Positions 18,542-27,933 are shown, counted from the stretch's first letter. The stretch: 64,000 nt of DNA from an uncultured Paracoccaceae bacterium (GCA_947500825.1 CANMTR010000002.1:248001-312000), one strand, 5' to 3'. A program made the numbers and translations. Notes: generated by a model from the letters alone, not told the origin.

Positions 18542-19728
18542 TCGCTCTCTCCTTGGGTCTTGCGGAACGGGCCGAAGCTGGTCAGCACCTCGATCTCCTC
18601 GTCCACGGCGCGCCGCTCCGCCTCGAGGTATTCCTCCACCGCGCGGCGGAAGCCGGCGTCCGCGATCCAGTGCAGGGAGTGGACCGGGTGGGGCAGGTAG
18701 CCGCGCGCCAGCTTGTGCTCGCCCTGCGCGCCCGCCTCCACGCGGGTCAGCCCGTGGGCCAGCGCCCAGTCGATCGCCTGGTAGTAGCACAGCTCGAAAT
18801 GCAGGAACGGCACATCCTCCACGCAGCCCCAGTAGCGGCCATAGAGGACCTCGCGTCCGATCACGTTCAGCGCCCCGGCGATGGGCCGGTCGGCCTCGTC
18901 CAGCGCCAGGATCAGCAGGATGTCGTCGCGCAAGCTCTCCTGCGCGCGGGTGAAGAACTCCCGCGTCAGGTAGGGACGGCCCCATTTGCGCGCTCCCGTA
19001 TCCTGATAGAAGTGCCAGAACGCCTCCCAGTGGCGCTCCTCGATCTCGTCGCCGGTCAGGTGCACGATGCGCCCGCCGAACCCTTGGGCCTCGCGCCGTT
19101 CCTTGCGGATGTTCTTGCGCTTGCGCGACGACAGCGAGGCGAGGAAGCCGTCGAAGTCGCCGTAGCCCTCGTCGAACCAGTGGAACTGCTGTCCCGTGCG
19201 GTGCAGCAGGCCCATCTCGGCCCCCGCCTCCGCCTCGGCCCTGGTGCAGAACGTCACGTGCAGCGACGACAGGTCGTTGCCGTCCGCCAGCCTGACGGCC
19301 CCCTCCACCAGCGCCGCCGTCCCCGTCTCCTCGTATCCCGGGCGGCACAGGAAGCGCCGCCCCGTGGCGGGCGTGAACGGCACCGCCACCTGCAGCTTGG
19401 GATAGTACTGCCCGCCGGCGCGCTCCAGCGCGTGCGCCCAGGCGTGGTCGAACACGTATTCGCCCTGGCTGTGCCCCTTGGCATAGAGCGGCGCGCAGGC
19501 GATCATCCGCCCCTCCAGCGTGGCGGTCAGGTAATGCGCCTCCCAGCCGGTGCCCGGACCCACCGACCCCGAGGCCTCCAGCGCCATGAGGAAGCGGTGG
19601 GTGGTGAACGGATCGCGGGGGCGGCCGCCGCCCTCCGTCTCCGGGCATGCGCAGGCGTCCCAGTCGGCGGGGTCGATCCCCGCCAGGGAGCCATGCGCGG
19701 CGATCTCGATTTGGGGGGCCTCGGTCAT
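18538..19728 (-). CDS. FemAB-like/GNAT-fold protein (PF04339 family)
   Basis: A 396-residue protein of the FemAB-like family described as peptidoglycan biosynthesis/recognition related. Family landmarks are [16 protein letters not shown] at about residues 190-205, [19 protein letters not shown] at about 236-254 and [16 protein letters not shown] at about 318-333; the [13 protein letters not shown] motif is characteristic. The fold is a double GNAT domain that transfers amino acids or acyl groups, but members of this branch have no proven substrate. It heads a coupled leftward run with phhB and mscS. Confidence 0.82.
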   Translation of the reverse strand: MTEAPQIEIAAHGSLAGIDPADWDACACPETEGGGRPRDPFTTHRFLMALEASGSVGPGTGWEAHYLTATLEGRMIACAPLYAKGHSQGEYVFDHAWAHALERAGGQYYPKLQVAVPFTPATGRRFLCRPGYEETGTAALVEGAVRLADGNDLSSLHVTFCTRAEAEAGAEMGLLHRTGQQFHWFDEGYGDFDGFLASLSSRKRKNIRKERREAQGFGGRIVHLTGDEIEERHWEAFWHFYQDTGARKWGRPYLTREFFTRAQESLRDDILLILALDEADRPIAGALNVIGREVLYGRYWGCVEDVPFLHFELCYYQAIDWALAHGLTRVEAGAQGEHKLARGYLPHPVHSLHWIADAGFRRAVEEYLEAERRAVDEEIEVLTSFGPFRKTQGESE

Positions 19729-19759
19729 GGGCCGAGAGGTGGCCCGGCGCCCGCGCGCT

Positions 19760-20713
19760 TCAAGTCGGCCGGAACCCCTCGAACGTGATCTGGTCGGCCC
19801 GCATCCGCGCCGCCCGCGCCTCCCGCTCCGACCGGACCGTCCAGCACAGGACGCCCGCGCCCCGGGCGCGCAGTTCGGCCACCCGGTCGCGCTCCAGATC
19901 GCCCGCCTCGTGGCTGACGAACGACGCCCCCGCCGCGTCGAAGTCGGGGATGCCCCGCAGCCGGTCGCGCACCTCCCCGGCCAGGTCCCATTCCGCCCCG
20001 AACGCGGCCGTCGTCAGGCCCCGCGGCACGTCCGGGGCGATCCGCGCGATCCGGGCCACCATGTCGGGGTTGAACGACATCACCGCGACCGGCCCGCCAT
20101 AGCCCACGAGCGCGCGCGCCACCGCGCCTTCCAGCACGCCGTCAGTGCCCGACAGCTCCCCCGACTGGTCCTTCAGCTCGATCACGAGCGGCACCGCGCC
20201 CCCCACGACGCAAAGCGCCGCGCCGAGCGTCGGCATCAGCCCCCGCGTGGCGCCCAGCGCCAGCGCCCCGAGCTTGCGCGCCATGCGCGTCCGCACCGGC
20301 CCGCGCGCCCGGGTCATCCGCTCCAGCGTGGCATCGTGGAACACCATCGCCACGCCGTCGGCGGAGGGCTGCACGTCGATCTCGATCGCGTATCCCGCCG
20401 CCACCGCGGCCTCGATCGCGCCGCGCCCGTTCTCGGGGTTCCCGGCCCCGTGCAGGCCGCGATGGGCGAAGGGCCGCGCCAGGAACCCCTCGGGCAGCGG
20501 CACGGGGGCCACCGCGGCCCCCTCGCCGCGCGCCAGGGCCGCCTCCCGCGCCGCGATCGCCTTCAGCGCCGGCAGCCGGGGAACGTAGCCCCGCCCCGCC
20601 TCGCGGGCCCGCGCCCGCATCTCCCGCGCGGCGCGGGCCGCGTCGTCGCCGCCTCCCGGCGCCCGGTCATCGTCGCCTCCCGGCGTCCGGTCATCGTCGC
20701 CTCCCGGCGTCAT
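19760..20713 (-). CDS. Glycerophosphodiester phosphodiesterase
   Basis: A 317-residue GDPD-family enzyme that hydrolyses glycerophosphodiesters to glycerol 3-phosphate and an alcohol. The catalytic start FAHRGLHGAGNPENG is at about residues 83-97, metal ligands lie in EIDVQPSADGVAMVFHD at about 111-127, and VIELKDQSG gives the later Glu/Lys pair. There is no signal peptide, so it acts in the cytoplasm. The first 24 residues are an acidic 8-residue repeat encoded by a 24-bp tandem array, an unusual extension. The start at 20713 lies three bases after the ridA stop. Confidence 0.87.
   Translation of the reverse strand: MTPGGDDDRTPGGDDDRAPGGGDDAARAAREMRARAREAGRGYVPRLPALKAIAAREAALARGEGAAVAPVPLPEGFLARPFAHRGLHGAGNPENGRGAIEAAVAAGYAIEIDVQPSADGVAMVFHDATLERMTRARGPVRTRMARKLGALALGATRGLMPTLGAALCVVGGAVPLVIELKDQSGELSGTDGVLEGAVARALVGYGGPVAVMSFNPDMVARIARIAPDVPRGLTTAAFGAEWDLAGEVRDRLRGIPDFDAAGASFVSHEAGDLERDRVAELRARGAGVLCWTVRSEREARAARMRADQITFEGFRPT
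20647..20713. repeat. 24-bp tandem repeat in the 5' end of the GDPD gene
   Basis: Units at 20647-20670, 20671-20694 and a shortened one at 20695-20713 differ at only a few bases. The unit length is a multiple of three, so copy changes keep frame; read on the minus strand the units give TPGGDDD(R), TPGGDDD(R) and APGGGDD. Confidence 0.9.
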
Positions 20714-20716
20714 GGC

Positions 20717-21181
20717 TCACGCGACCTCGAAGATGCCCTCGATCTCCACCGCCACGCCCAGGGGCAGGGCCGCGGCGCCCACGGCCGAGCGGGTGTGCCG
20801 CCCCGCCTCGCCAAGCGCCTCGCCCAAGAGGTCCGAGGCGCCGTTGATCACCTTGGGCTGGTCGGTGAATCCGGGCGCCGAGGAGACGAAGCCCGTCAAC
20901 TTCACCACGCGCACCAGCCGGTCGAGGTCGCCGTCGCAGGCCGCCTTGACCTGGGCCAGCAGCGCCAGGGCGCAGGCCCGCGCGGCCTCCTGGCCCCGCT
21001 CCACGTCGCCAGCGCCCCCCAGGGTGCCGGTGATGAGCCCGTCCGGCCCCTGGCTGATCTGCCCCGACACGAACAGGAGGCTCCCCACCCGCAGGTAGGG
21101 CACGTAGTTCGCCGCCGGCGCGGGCGCCTCGGGCAGCGTCTCGCCCATCTCCTGCAACTTCGCCTCGAACCGTCCGGCCAT
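20717..21181 (-). CDS. RidA family protein
   Basis: A 154-residue member of the YjgF/YER057c/UK114 family. Archetypal RidA deaminates reactive enamine/imine intermediates released by PLP enzymes such as threonine dehydratase. The family segments LLFVSGQISQGPDG, GQEAARACALALLAQVKAA and RHTRSAVGAAALPLGVAVEIE are visible; the Arg of the RSAV-type motif near residue 131 is the expected carboxylate-binding residue. It belongs to the longer RidA subgroup with a roughly 25-residue N-terminal extension. It lies three bases upstream of the GDPD gene, likely in one transcript. Confidence 0.88.
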   Translation of the reverse strand: MAGRFEAKLQEMGETLPEAPAPAANYVPYLRVGSLLFVSGQISQGPDGLITGTLGGAGDVERGQEAARACALALLAQVKAACDGDLDRLVRVVKLTGFVSSAPGFTDQPKVINGASDLLGEALGEAGRHTRSAVGAAALPLGVAVEIEGIFEVA

Positions 21182-21318
21182 GTCCCGTCCCCGCTTGTGT
21201 CTCGCGCGCCGCAGTGAGACCGCGACCGCACGTCCGCGTCAACCACCCATCCGCGGCGCTTGTGCCCCACCGGCCCGCCGCCCTAGACTGGCCCCCGCAT
21301 CCCGGAGGAGGGACCCCC

Positions 21319-21720
21319 GTGCGCCTCGCCATCCTCGCCGTCCTCGTCACGGCCCCCGCCGCGCTCTCCGCGCAGGACCTGGACTTCGACGGGCTCTGGC
21401 GCTCGAATCCCAGCGCCGAATGCGTCGCCGACGGCAGCGACGGCGCCGCGCTCAGGATCGAGGACGACGTCCTCTACGGGGTCGAGAACGAGTGCCGCAT
21501 GACCGCGCCGGTCAATGTGCGCAACATGAGCGCCGTCCTCTACGACATGGAATGCGAGAGCGAGGGCACCGCCTTCACCGAGCGGGCGATGTTCCTGCGC
21601 GCCGCCGACGGCGGCCTGCTCCTCGTCTGGGACGGCTTCGCCTTCAAGTACGACGCCTGCGGCGACGACCCCGCCATCGGCACCGTCACCACCTCCGAGG
21701 ATATCGGCATCCCCGACTGA
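21319..21720 (+). CDS. Small exported protein of unknown function
   Basis: I do not recognise this 133-residue protein. A clear signal peptide (MRLAILAVLVTAPAALSAQ, cleavage near ALSA-Q) is followed by an acidic mature part with five cysteines in evidence (AECVAD, NECRM, MECESE and DACGDD among them), suggesting periplasmic disulfides. The GTG at 21319 is preceded by GGAGGAGGG at 21303-21311, which fixes the start better than the longer upstream frame. It is divergent from ridA and ends seven bases from the convergent transglycosylase gene. Most likely a lineage-specific periplasmic protein. Confidence 0.7.
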   Translation: MRLAILAVLVTAPAALSAQDLDFDGLWRSNPSAECVADGSDGAALRIEDDVLYGVENECRMTAPVNVRNMSAVLYDMECESEGTAFTERAMFLRAADGGLLLVWDGFAFKYDACGDDPAIGTVTTSEDIGIPD

Positions 21721-21727
21721 GGCTTCC

Positions 21728-23710
21728 TCATCGCCCCTTCAACTCGTCGGTCAGGGTCACCGCGCCGCCACCGCCGCCGTCGCGTCCCAGCCGCGCACGA
21801 TAGACGGGCAGCGATTCGGCCACCCGCATCACGTAGTTGCGGGTCTCGTCGAAGGGGATCATCTCGATCCAGTCCACCACGTCCACGGTCTCGCTGCGCG
21901 GGTCGCCCCGTTCGCGCATCCAGCCCAATGGCCGCCCCGGCCCGGCATTGTATCCCGCCGAGACCAGCACCGGGTTCGCCCCGAACCGCCGCTCCAGCCC
22001 CGCGAGATACGCCGTGCCCAGCCGCGCGTTGTAGGTCGGATCGTCGTAGACCCGGTCGCGCGAATAGGCGATGCCAAGCGCGCGGGTCATGTCCTGCGCC
22101 GTGCCGGGCATGAGCTGCATCAGCCCGCCCGCGCCCACGTGGGACGACACCACCGGGTCGAACTCGCTCTCCCGCCGGGCGATGGCCAGCGCCAGCTCGG
22201 GCGCCACCGGCATCGGGTCCACGCCCAGCTCCACCACCGGGAAATAGGCGCGCGGCAGGACGATCCCCGCCTCCGCCGCCCGCTTGGCGATCCTGAGCGC
22301 GATATGCGGCTCGCCCAGGGACAGGGCCAGGTCGGCCAGCGTGCCCGCCTCGTCGCGGTCCAGGCTCTCGGTCAGGTGGGTGAGGAACCGCTCCGCGAGG
22401 GCGCGCGACCCCGCCGCCTGCAGCAGGAGCCCCGCCTCCAGCACCGAGCTGTCGCGGAACGCCGCGGCCTCCAGCGGCGGGAACGTCTCGTCTCCCGCCA
22501 GCGCGGGGTCGAGCGGCACGCCCGCCGCCTCCGCCGCCAGCAGCCCGTAGAAGCTCGTCTGGTGCGCCGCGCCCGCCTCGAACGCCGCCTGCGCCTGGGC
22601 CCCGTGGCCCGCCGCCCGGTGCGCCCGGCCCAGCCAGTAGCCCGCCCGCCCCAGCGAGATCGGCGTGTCCACCGCCGCGCGCAGCCGCCCGAAATGGCGC
22701 ACCGCGTCCTCCGCCCGGCCCATCCGCAGGGCCAGGAACCCCGACACCCATTCCAGGTCGGCAAGATCCGCGCCCCCGGTCAGCCAGTGGACCGACGCGG
22801 TGGCATAGGCCGCGTCGGACGCGCCTTCGCGCATCAGCCGCCGTGCCAGCTCGCGCCGGTCGTCGGCCCAGGCCTCCGGCGCGCCCAGCGCCGACCTCGA
22901 CACCGAGCGCCGCCGCAAAAGCGCCGCCGCCTCGGCGTGGCGCCCGTCCGACAGAAGCTGCCGGAACCGCCTGTGGGCCAGGCCCGGATCGTCGCGCAGC
23001 GCCTCGGGCAGGCCCGCGACCAGGCGCTCGGCGTCCCCGCCCCTCAAGGCCGCCACCCGCGCCTCCAGCAGCGCCGCCTGCGCTCCCTCCGCCCGCTCGG
23101 CGGAGCGGGCCAGCGCCGCCGCCGACCCCGACCAGAACAGCCGCTCGGCCCGCGCCGCCTCGAGCTGCGCCGCCACGCCCGGATAGAGGTCGAGGATCGC
23201 CCGCTCCGTCTCGGCCGTCAGCGAATGGCCCACCCAGGCCAGGGCGGCGGTGGCCCGCGCGTCCCCGTCCCGGCCCAGCTCGCGCCACGCCGCGATCAGC
23301 GCCCGGGTGCCATGGCCGGTGACCGGCTCGCCCCCGTCGAAGAAGCCCGCCACCCGAGCCGCCTCCTCGGGGCCTCTCGGCACCAGCGGAAGCTGCGCCT
23401 CGCTCCGCCGCCGCAGGAGCGGCAGGCCCGGCCAGTCCGGCCGCCGCGCCAGGAACCCCGCCGCCCGCTCGAAGTCGCCCCGCCCCGCGCGCAACGCGAG
23501 CCATTCCACCACGTCCGCCGCCACCGGCCCCGACCGCGCCGCAGCCTCGCGTGCCGCAAGCCATTGGCCCCGCCCGACGGCGTCCATCGCCTCGGCCATC
23601 CCGAGGAAGGCGCCATTGACCATGGGCGGCGCGTCGGGGGCCTCTTGGGCCTGCGCGGGCAGGGCCGCGAGGCAGCACAGGATCAGGGCGAGAAGCGGCA
23701 TGCGGACCAT
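21728..23710 (-). CDS. slt: Soluble lytic murein transglycosylase
   Basis: About 660 residues: a signal peptide (MPLLALILCCLAALPAQAQ), a long helical superhelix (U/L domain, about residues 40-480) and a C-terminal SLT catalytic domain. The catalytic Glu is in RRESEFDP, followed by GAGGLMQLMPGTA and later NARLGTAYL and VSAGYNAGPGR. It cleaves peptidoglycan between MurNAc and GlcNAc, forming 1,6-anhydro ends, in the periplasm. Two ATGs at 23710 and 23701 are possible; neither has a strong Shine-Dalgarno. The frame remains open much further upstream through dapA and smpB, but that part is antisense and not protein. Confidence 0.92.
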   Translation of the reverse strand: MVRMPLLALILCCLAALPAQAQEAPDAPPMVNGAFLGMAEAMDAVGRGQWLAAREAAARSGPVAADVVEWLALRAGRGDFERAAGFLARRPDWPGLPLLRRRSEAQLPLVPRGPEEAARVAGFFDGGEPVTGHGTRALIAAWRELGRDGDARATAALAWVGHSLTAETERAILDLYPGVAAQLEAARAERLFWSGSAAALARSAERAEGAQAALLEARVAALRGGDAERLVAGLPEALRDDPGLAHRRFRQLLSDGRHAEAAALLRRRSVSRSALGAPEAWADDRRELARRLMREGASDAAYATASVHWLTGGADLADLEWVSGFLALRMGRAEDAVRHFGRLRAAVDTPISLGRAGYWLGRAHRAAGHGAQAQAAFEAGAAHQTSFYGLLAAEAAGVPLDPALAGDETFPPLEAAAFRDSSVLEAGLLLQAAGSRALAERFLTHLTESLDRDEAGTLADLALSLGEPHIALRIAKRAAEAGIVLPRAYFPVVELGVDPMPVAPELALAIARRESEFDPVVSSHVGAGGLMQLMPGTAQDMTRALGIAYSRDRVYDDPTYNARLGTAYLAGLERRFGANPVLVSAGYNAGPGRPLGWMRERGDPRSETVDVVDWIEMIPFDETRNYVMRVAESLPVYRARLGRDGGGGGAVTLTDELKGR

Positions 23711-23747
23711 GGTTAGGACGTCGCGCGCCCAAGTCCAACTCACGACC

Positions 23748-23776
23748 TTGGCAACCGTGCCGCGCTTGCATAGGGT
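23748..23776 (+). promoter_or_regulatory. Candidate promoter for dapA
   Basis: TTGGCA (23748-23753, 5/6 to the -35 consensus), 17 bases, TAGGGT (23771-23776, weak -10). The dapA ATG is 49 bases downstream. It sits in the 114-base gap between divergent slt and dapA. Confidence 0.4.
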
Positions 23777-23824
23777 CCGCGCCACGCCGGGGTCCGCCCG
23801 GCGCGAACGTTTCAGGAGTATGCC

Positions 23825-24703
23825 ATGTTCAGAGGGTCGATCGTCGCACTGGTCACGCCGTTCAAGGACGGCGAGCTGGACCTCGATTCCCTGAAGGACC
23901 TGGTGGAGTGGCACATCGCGGAAGGGACCCACGGCATCGTGCCGGTGGGCACCACCGGCGAGACCCCCACCCTCAGCCACGACGAGCACGACCGCGTCGT
24001 GGGCGAGGTGGTGCGCGCGGTGGCGGGCCGCATCCCCGTCATCGCGGGCGCCGGCGCCAATTCCACCCGCGAGGCGATCCGCCTGACCGAGAACGCCCAG
24101 AAGGTCGGCGCAGACGCCGCCCTCGTGGTCACCCCCTACTACAACAAGCCCACGCAGGAAGGGCTCTACGCCCATTTCCACGCCGTCCACGAAGCCACCG
24201 ACATCCCCATCGTCATCTACAACATCCCCGGCCGCTCGGTTGTGGACATGGGGCCGGCCACCATGGGCGAGCTCGCCAAGCTGCCGCGCATCGTCGGCGT
24301 GAAGGATTCCACCGGCGACGTGGTGCGCGTCAGCGACCAGCGCCTGACCTGCGGAACGGACTTCGTCCAGCTCTCGGGCGAGGACGCCTCGGCGCTGGGC
24401 TTCAACGTCCATGGCGGGCACGGCGCGATCAGCGTCACCGCCAACATCGCGCCCCGCCTCTGCGCCGCCTTCCAGGAGGCGACCCTCGCGGGCGACTGGG
24501 CCACGGCGCTGGAACTGCAGGACCGGCTCCTGCCGCTGCACCGCGCCGTCTTCGCCGAGCCCGGCCTCGTCTCGGCCAAGTACGGCCTGTCGCTCCTGGG
24601 TCGCTGCTCGGAGGAGGTGCGCCTGCCGCTCACCGGCCTCAGCGACGGCGGCAAGCTTCTGATGAAGGAGGTCATGGGCGGGCTCGACCTCCTGGGCACC
24701 TGA
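23825..24703 (+). CDS. dapA: 4-hydroxy-tetrahydrodipicolinate synthase
   Basis: A 292-residue (beta/alpha)8 aldolase condensing pyruvate with aspartate semialdehyde, the first committed step to lysine and diaminopimelate. [13 protein letters not shown] (about residues 39-51) holds the Thr pair, [14 protein letters not shown] and [14 protein letters not shown] provide the catalytic Tyr and Arg, and the Schiff-base Lys is in [13 protein letters not shown] at about residue 162. CAGGAG precedes the ATG at 23825. smpB follows after 69 bases. Confidence 0.97.
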   Translation: MFRGSIVALVTPFKDGELDLDSLKDLVEWHIAEGTHGIVPVGTTGETPTLSHDEHDRVVGEVVRAVAGRIPVIAGAGANSTREAIRLTENAQKVGADAALVVTPYYNKPTQEGLYAHFHAVHEATDIPIVIYNIPGRSVVDMGPATMGELAKLPRIVGVKDSTGDVVRVSDQRLTCGTDFVQLSGEDASALGFNVHGGHGAISVTANIAPRLCAAFQEATLAGDWATALELQDRLLPLHRAVFAEPGLVSAKYGLSLLGRCSEEVRLPLTGLSDGGKLLMKEVMGGLDLLGT

Positions 24704-24772
24704 GCCCCGGACCACGCCCCCCGGGGCCCGCGGGCGGTGGACACGCGACGCCGCCCCCCCTATCTGCGCCCC

Positions 24773-25249
24773 ATGGCCAAGACCCCGAAGGACAACCCGA
24801 ACTACAAGGTGATCGCCGAGAACCGGCGTGCGCGCTACGACTATGCCATCCAGGAGGATCTCGAATGCGGGATCGAGCTCCAGGGCTCCGAGGTCAAGTC
24901 GCTGCGCACGGGCCAGTCCAACATCGCCGAGAGCTACGCCGCCGTCGAGAACGGCGAGCTGTGGCTCACCAACAGCTACATCGCCCCCTACGACCAGGCC
25001 ATGTTCGGCCACGAGGACCGGCGCCGCCGCAAGCTCCTCGTGACCCGCCGCGAGCTGGCCCACCTGTGGTCCGAGACGGCGCGCAAGGGCATGACCCTCG
25101 TGCCGCTGGTCCTCTACTTCAACCATCGCGGCATCGCGAAGGTGAAGGTCGGTGTCGCCAAGGGCAAGAAGGCCCCCGACAAGCGCGCCACCGAGGCCAA
25201 GCGCGACTGGCAGCGCCAGAAGCGCCGCCTGCTGAAGGAGAACGGCTGA
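24773..25249 (+). CDS. smpB: SsrA-binding protein SmpB
   Basis: A 158-residue RNA-binding protein that delivers tmRNA to stalled ribosomes for trans-translation. Family blocks: [27 protein letters not shown] (about 35-49), [30 protein letters not shown], and the basic C-terminal tail [20 protein letters not shown] that enters the mRNA channel. The ATG at 24773 gives the conserved [14 protein letters not shown] start; an upstream in-frame GTG would add non-conserved residues. The dapA-smpB order is common in Rhodobacteraceae. The tmRNA gene ssrA was not seen here. Confidence 0.97.
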   Translation: MAKTPKDNPNYKVIAENRRARYDYAIQEDLECGIELQGSEVKSLRTGQSNIAESYAAVENGELWLTNSYIAPYDQAMFGHEDRRRRKLLVTRRELAHLWSETARKGMTLVPLVLYFNHRGIAKVKVGVAKGKKAPDKRATEAKRDWQRQKRRLLKENG

Positions 25250-25380
25250 CGGGGCGACGCCCCCGGCAAGGGGTCGGGCGGCGTTCCGTCCTGCGCCGGC
25301 GCCGCCCGCGCCAGCTTGCCTTGGCCGCGGCGCTTCAGTAGGCGTGGTAACCGACCGCCTTTGCCGCTGGAGTTCCGTGC

Positions 25381-26235
25381 ATGCAAGACGATCCGAAGAC
25401 CCTCGTCTCCACCGACTGGCTCGGCCGGCACCTGGGCGACCCGGACCTGCGGGTGATCGACGCCTCCTGGCACATGCCGGACGCAGGCCGCGATGCCCGT
25501 GCCGAATACGAGGCCGCCCATATCCCCGGCGCGCGCTTCTTCGACCTCGACGAGATTTCCGACCAGCGCTCCGAGCTGCCCCACATGGCGCCCCCGACCG
25601 AGAAGTTCATCTCCCGCATGCGCGCCATGGGCGTCGGCGACGGCCACCAGGTGGTGGTCTACGACAGCACGGGGATGTTCTCGGCCCCGCGCGTGTGGTG
25701 GCTCTTCAAGCTCATGGGCAAGGCCGACGTGGCGGTGCTCGACGGCGGCCTGCCCAAGTGGCGCGCCGAGGATCGCCCGCTGGAGGACATGCCCCCCGTG
25801 GTGCGCGACCGGCACGTCACCGTCAGCCTGCGCAACGACCTGGTGCGCGACGTGACCCAGGTCGCCCGCGCCTCCAAGCTGGGCGAGCCGCAGATCGTCG
25901 ACACCCGCCCGCCGGAGCGGTTCCGCGGCGACACGCCCGAGCCGCGCGCCGGCCTGCGCGCGGGCCACATCCCCGGCTCGGCCAACCTGCCCTTCGCCGA
26001 CCTCGTGACGGGCGAGGGGACGCTGAAGTCCCCCGACGCCCTCACCGAGGCGCTCCGGGCCGCGGGGGTGGACCCCGACCGGCCCGTCATCGCCACCTGC
26101 GGCTCTGGCGTCACCGCCGCGATCCTGACCCTCGCCATGGCGCGGATCGGGCGGGACGACTGGTCGCTCTACGACGGATCATGGACGGAGTGGGGCGCCT
26201 TCGACGACCTGCCCGTCGCAACGGGAGCCGAATGA
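25381..26235 (+). CDS. sseA: 3-mercaptopyruvate sulfurtransferase / thiosulfate sulfurtransferase
   Basis: A 284-residue tandem-rhodanese protein. The N-terminal inactive rhodanese domain has YEAAHIPGARFFDLDEISD and the C-terminal one carries the active-site loop ATCGSGVTAAI, the CGSGVT form typical of 3-mercaptopyruvate sulfurtransferases rather than CRKGVT of rhodaneses. It transfers sulfur from mercaptopyruvate, itself formed by transamination of cysteine, to cyanide or thiols. The aminotransferase gene that follows overlaps it by four bases, which fits that substrate supply. Confidence 0.92.
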   Translation: MQDDPKTLVSTDWLGRHLGDPDLRVIDASWHMPDAGRDARAEYEAAHIPGARFFDLDEISDQRSELPHMAPPTEKFISRMRAMGVGDGHQVVVYDSTGMFSAPRVWWLFKLMGKADVAVLDGGLPKWRAEDRPLEDMPPVVRDRHVTVSLRNDLVRDVTQVARASKLGEPQIVDTRPPERFRGDTPEPRAGLRAGHIPGSANLPFADLVTGEGTLKSPDALTEALRAAGVDPDRPVIATCGSGVTAAILTLAMARIGRDDWSLYDGSWTEWGAFDDLPVATGAE

Positions 26236-27416
26236 TGCTCGACAGACTGACCGACCAGCCCGCCGACAAGATCCTCAAGCTCATGCAGAGCTACAAGGAG
26301 GACCCGCGCGACGACAAGCTCGACCTCGGCGTCGGCGTCTACAAGGACGAGAACGGCAACACGCCGGTCATGCGCGCGGTCAAGAAAGCCGAGCGCCGCA
26401 TCCTCGAGGACCAGACCACGAAGGCCTATGTGGGCCTCGCCGGCGACCCGGACTACGCCCGCACCATGCGCGAGCTGGTCCTGGCCGACAGCGTCGCCGC
26501 CGACCGCGTGGCCGCCATCGCCACGCCGGGCGGCACCGGCGCCTTCCGCCAGGGGGTGGACCTCGTCCGCTTGGCCAACCCGGACGCCACCTTCCACGTG
26601 TCGGCCCCCACATGGCCGAACCACGTCTCCATCCTGAAGACGACCGGCACCCCCTTCACCGAATACCGCTACTTCGACGCCGCCACCGGCGAGGTCGATG
26701 TCGACGGCATGATGGCGGACCTCGAGAAGGTCGCCGAGGGCGACGTGGTCCTGCTCCACGGCTGCTGCCACAACCCCACCGGCGCGAACCTCACGGGCGA
26801 GCAATGGAGCGGCGTGGCCGAACTCCTGCGCGAGCGGGGCGCCCTGCCCTTCGTGGACATCGCCTACCAGGGCTTCGGCGACGGCCTCGACGAGGACGCC
26901 GCCGGCACCCGCATCCTGGCCGAGACCCAGCCCGAGATGCTGATCGGCGCATCCTGCTCGAAGAACTTCGGCATCTACCGCGAACGCACGGGCATCCTCT
27001 TCGCCATCGGCGACGCCGCCAACACGAAGACGACCCAGGGCAACATGAACCACCTCAACCGGCAGAACTACTCGTTCCCGCCCGATCACGGGGCCCGCGT
27101 CGTCTCCACCATCCTCGACGACCCCGAGCTGCGCGCCGACTGGCAGGCCGAACTGGAAGAGATGCGCACCACTATGCTGTCCCTGCGCCAGCAACTGGCC
27201 GACGAGCTGCGCCAGCGCACCAACTCCGACACGTTCGACTTCGTCGCCCGCCACCGCGGCATGTTCTCCCGCCTCGGGATCGACGCCGACAAGGTCGAGC
27301 AGATGCGCCGCGACCACCGCGTCTACATGGTGTCCGACAGCCGCATCAACGTGGCCGGCCTGAACGAGGCCACCGTGCCGCAACTGGCCGAGGCCATCGC
27401 CAAGACCTGCGCTTGA
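26232..27416 (+). CDS. Aspartate/aromatic amino acid aminotransferase (class I)
   Basis: About 394 residues, a fold-type I PLP enzyme of the AspC/TyrB group. Landmarks: DDKLDLGVGVYKDENG (about 32-47), GCCHNPTGANLT, and the PLP lysine in ASCSKNFGIYRERTG (about residue 244). It transaminates aspartate, tyrosine, phenylalanine and possibly cysteine, giving mercaptopyruvate for the upstream SseA. The start is ATGATG at 26232-26237 overlapping the sseA stop (ATGA); GGGAG lies just ahead, and the second ATG is equally possible. The open frame continues back through sseA in another register, but is not coding there. Confidence 0.93.
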   Translation: MMLDRLTDQPADKILKLMQSYKEDPRDDKLDLGVGVYKDENGNTPVMRAVKKAERRILEDQTTKAYVGLAGDPDYARTMRELVLADSVAADRVAAIATPGGTGAFRQGVDLVRLANPDATFHVSAPTWPNHVSILKTTGTPFTEYRYFDAATGEVDVDGMMADLEKVAEGDVVLLHGCCHNPTGANLTGEQWSGVAELLRERGALPFVDIAYQGFGDGLDEDAAGTRILAETQPEMLIGASCSKNFGIYRERTGILFAIGDAANTKTTQGNMNHLNRQNYSFPPDHGARVVSTILDDPELRADWQAELEEMRTTMLSLRQQLADELRQRTNSDTFDFVARHRGMFSRLGIDADKVEQMRRDHRVYMVSDSRINVAGLNEATVPQLAEAIAKTCA

Positions 27417-27465
27417 AGCCCGGGGCCGCGCCCCTACCCTCCTGCGGAACACCGCGGGAGGGATC

Positions 27466-27846
27466 ATGGACAGCGAGCAGATCGAGACCGGAACCTTCGA
27501 GCGCTGGAGCCCCGACGAGGTCGAGGCGGCCCTGGCGAAGGGCGAGATCGTCCTGATCGACGTGCGCTCCCCGGGCGAGTTCGCCACCGAGCGCGTCGAG
27601 GGCGCGCTCCTGATGCCGATACCCTTCTTCCGCGCCGATTGCCTGCCGTCGCAGGGCGACAGGCGCGTGGTCCTCCATTGCGGCTCGGGGCTGCGGTCCG
27701 AGCGCATGGCCCGCATCGCCTCCGAGGCCGGATACGACCCCATCGCCCATCTCGAGGGCGGGTTCGCGGCGTGGAAACAGGCCGGCAAGCCCCATATCGG
27801 CGTCGATTTCACCACCGGCGCGGCCCGAAAGGTCACTCCGGGCTGA
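27466..27846 (+). CDS. Single-domain rhodanese-like protein
   Basis: A 126-residue rhodanese domain. The fold starts with WSPDEVEAALAKGEIVLIDV and the active-site loop is HCGSGLRSERMA with Cys near residue 71, a six-residue loop as in sulfurtransferases such as GlpE. HLEGGFAAWKQAG closes the domain. It probably carries persulfide sulfur; substrate unknown. It lies 49 bases after the aminotransferase, so it may belong to the same sulfur-related transcript as sseA. GGAGGG at 27459-27464 sits slightly close to the ATG at 27466. Confidence 0.88.
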   Translation: MDSEQIETGTFERWSPDEVEAALAKGEIVLIDVRSPGEFATERVEGALLMPIPFFRADCLPSQGDRRVVLHCGSGLRSERMARIASEAGYDPIAHLEGGFAAWKQAGKPHIGVDFTTGAARKVTPG

Positions 27847-27933
27847 TCGCCTTCTTCCTGCGCGTCTGCGGCGTTTCACATAAATGTCAAACTATGCAAC
27901 GCTGGCGCCGCACAACAGGGTAAGAGGTACGGA

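Noticed and set aside
20647-20713. Small CRISPR array
   Set aside because: The units are directly abutting with no spacers and are in frame inside a coding sequence.
21728-25126. A single long open frame on the minus strand running from the lytic transglycosylase through dapA and smpB (1132 codons)
   Set aside because: The SLT signal peptide marks the true start near 23710. The upstream part is antisense to well-conserved dapA and smpB and is compositional shadow in GC-rich DNA.
25344-27416. A fused sulfurtransferase-aminotransferase frame
   Set aside because: The 5' part is out of register with sseA. The aminotransferase has its own ATG overlapping the sseA stop (ATGA), so these are two coupled genes.
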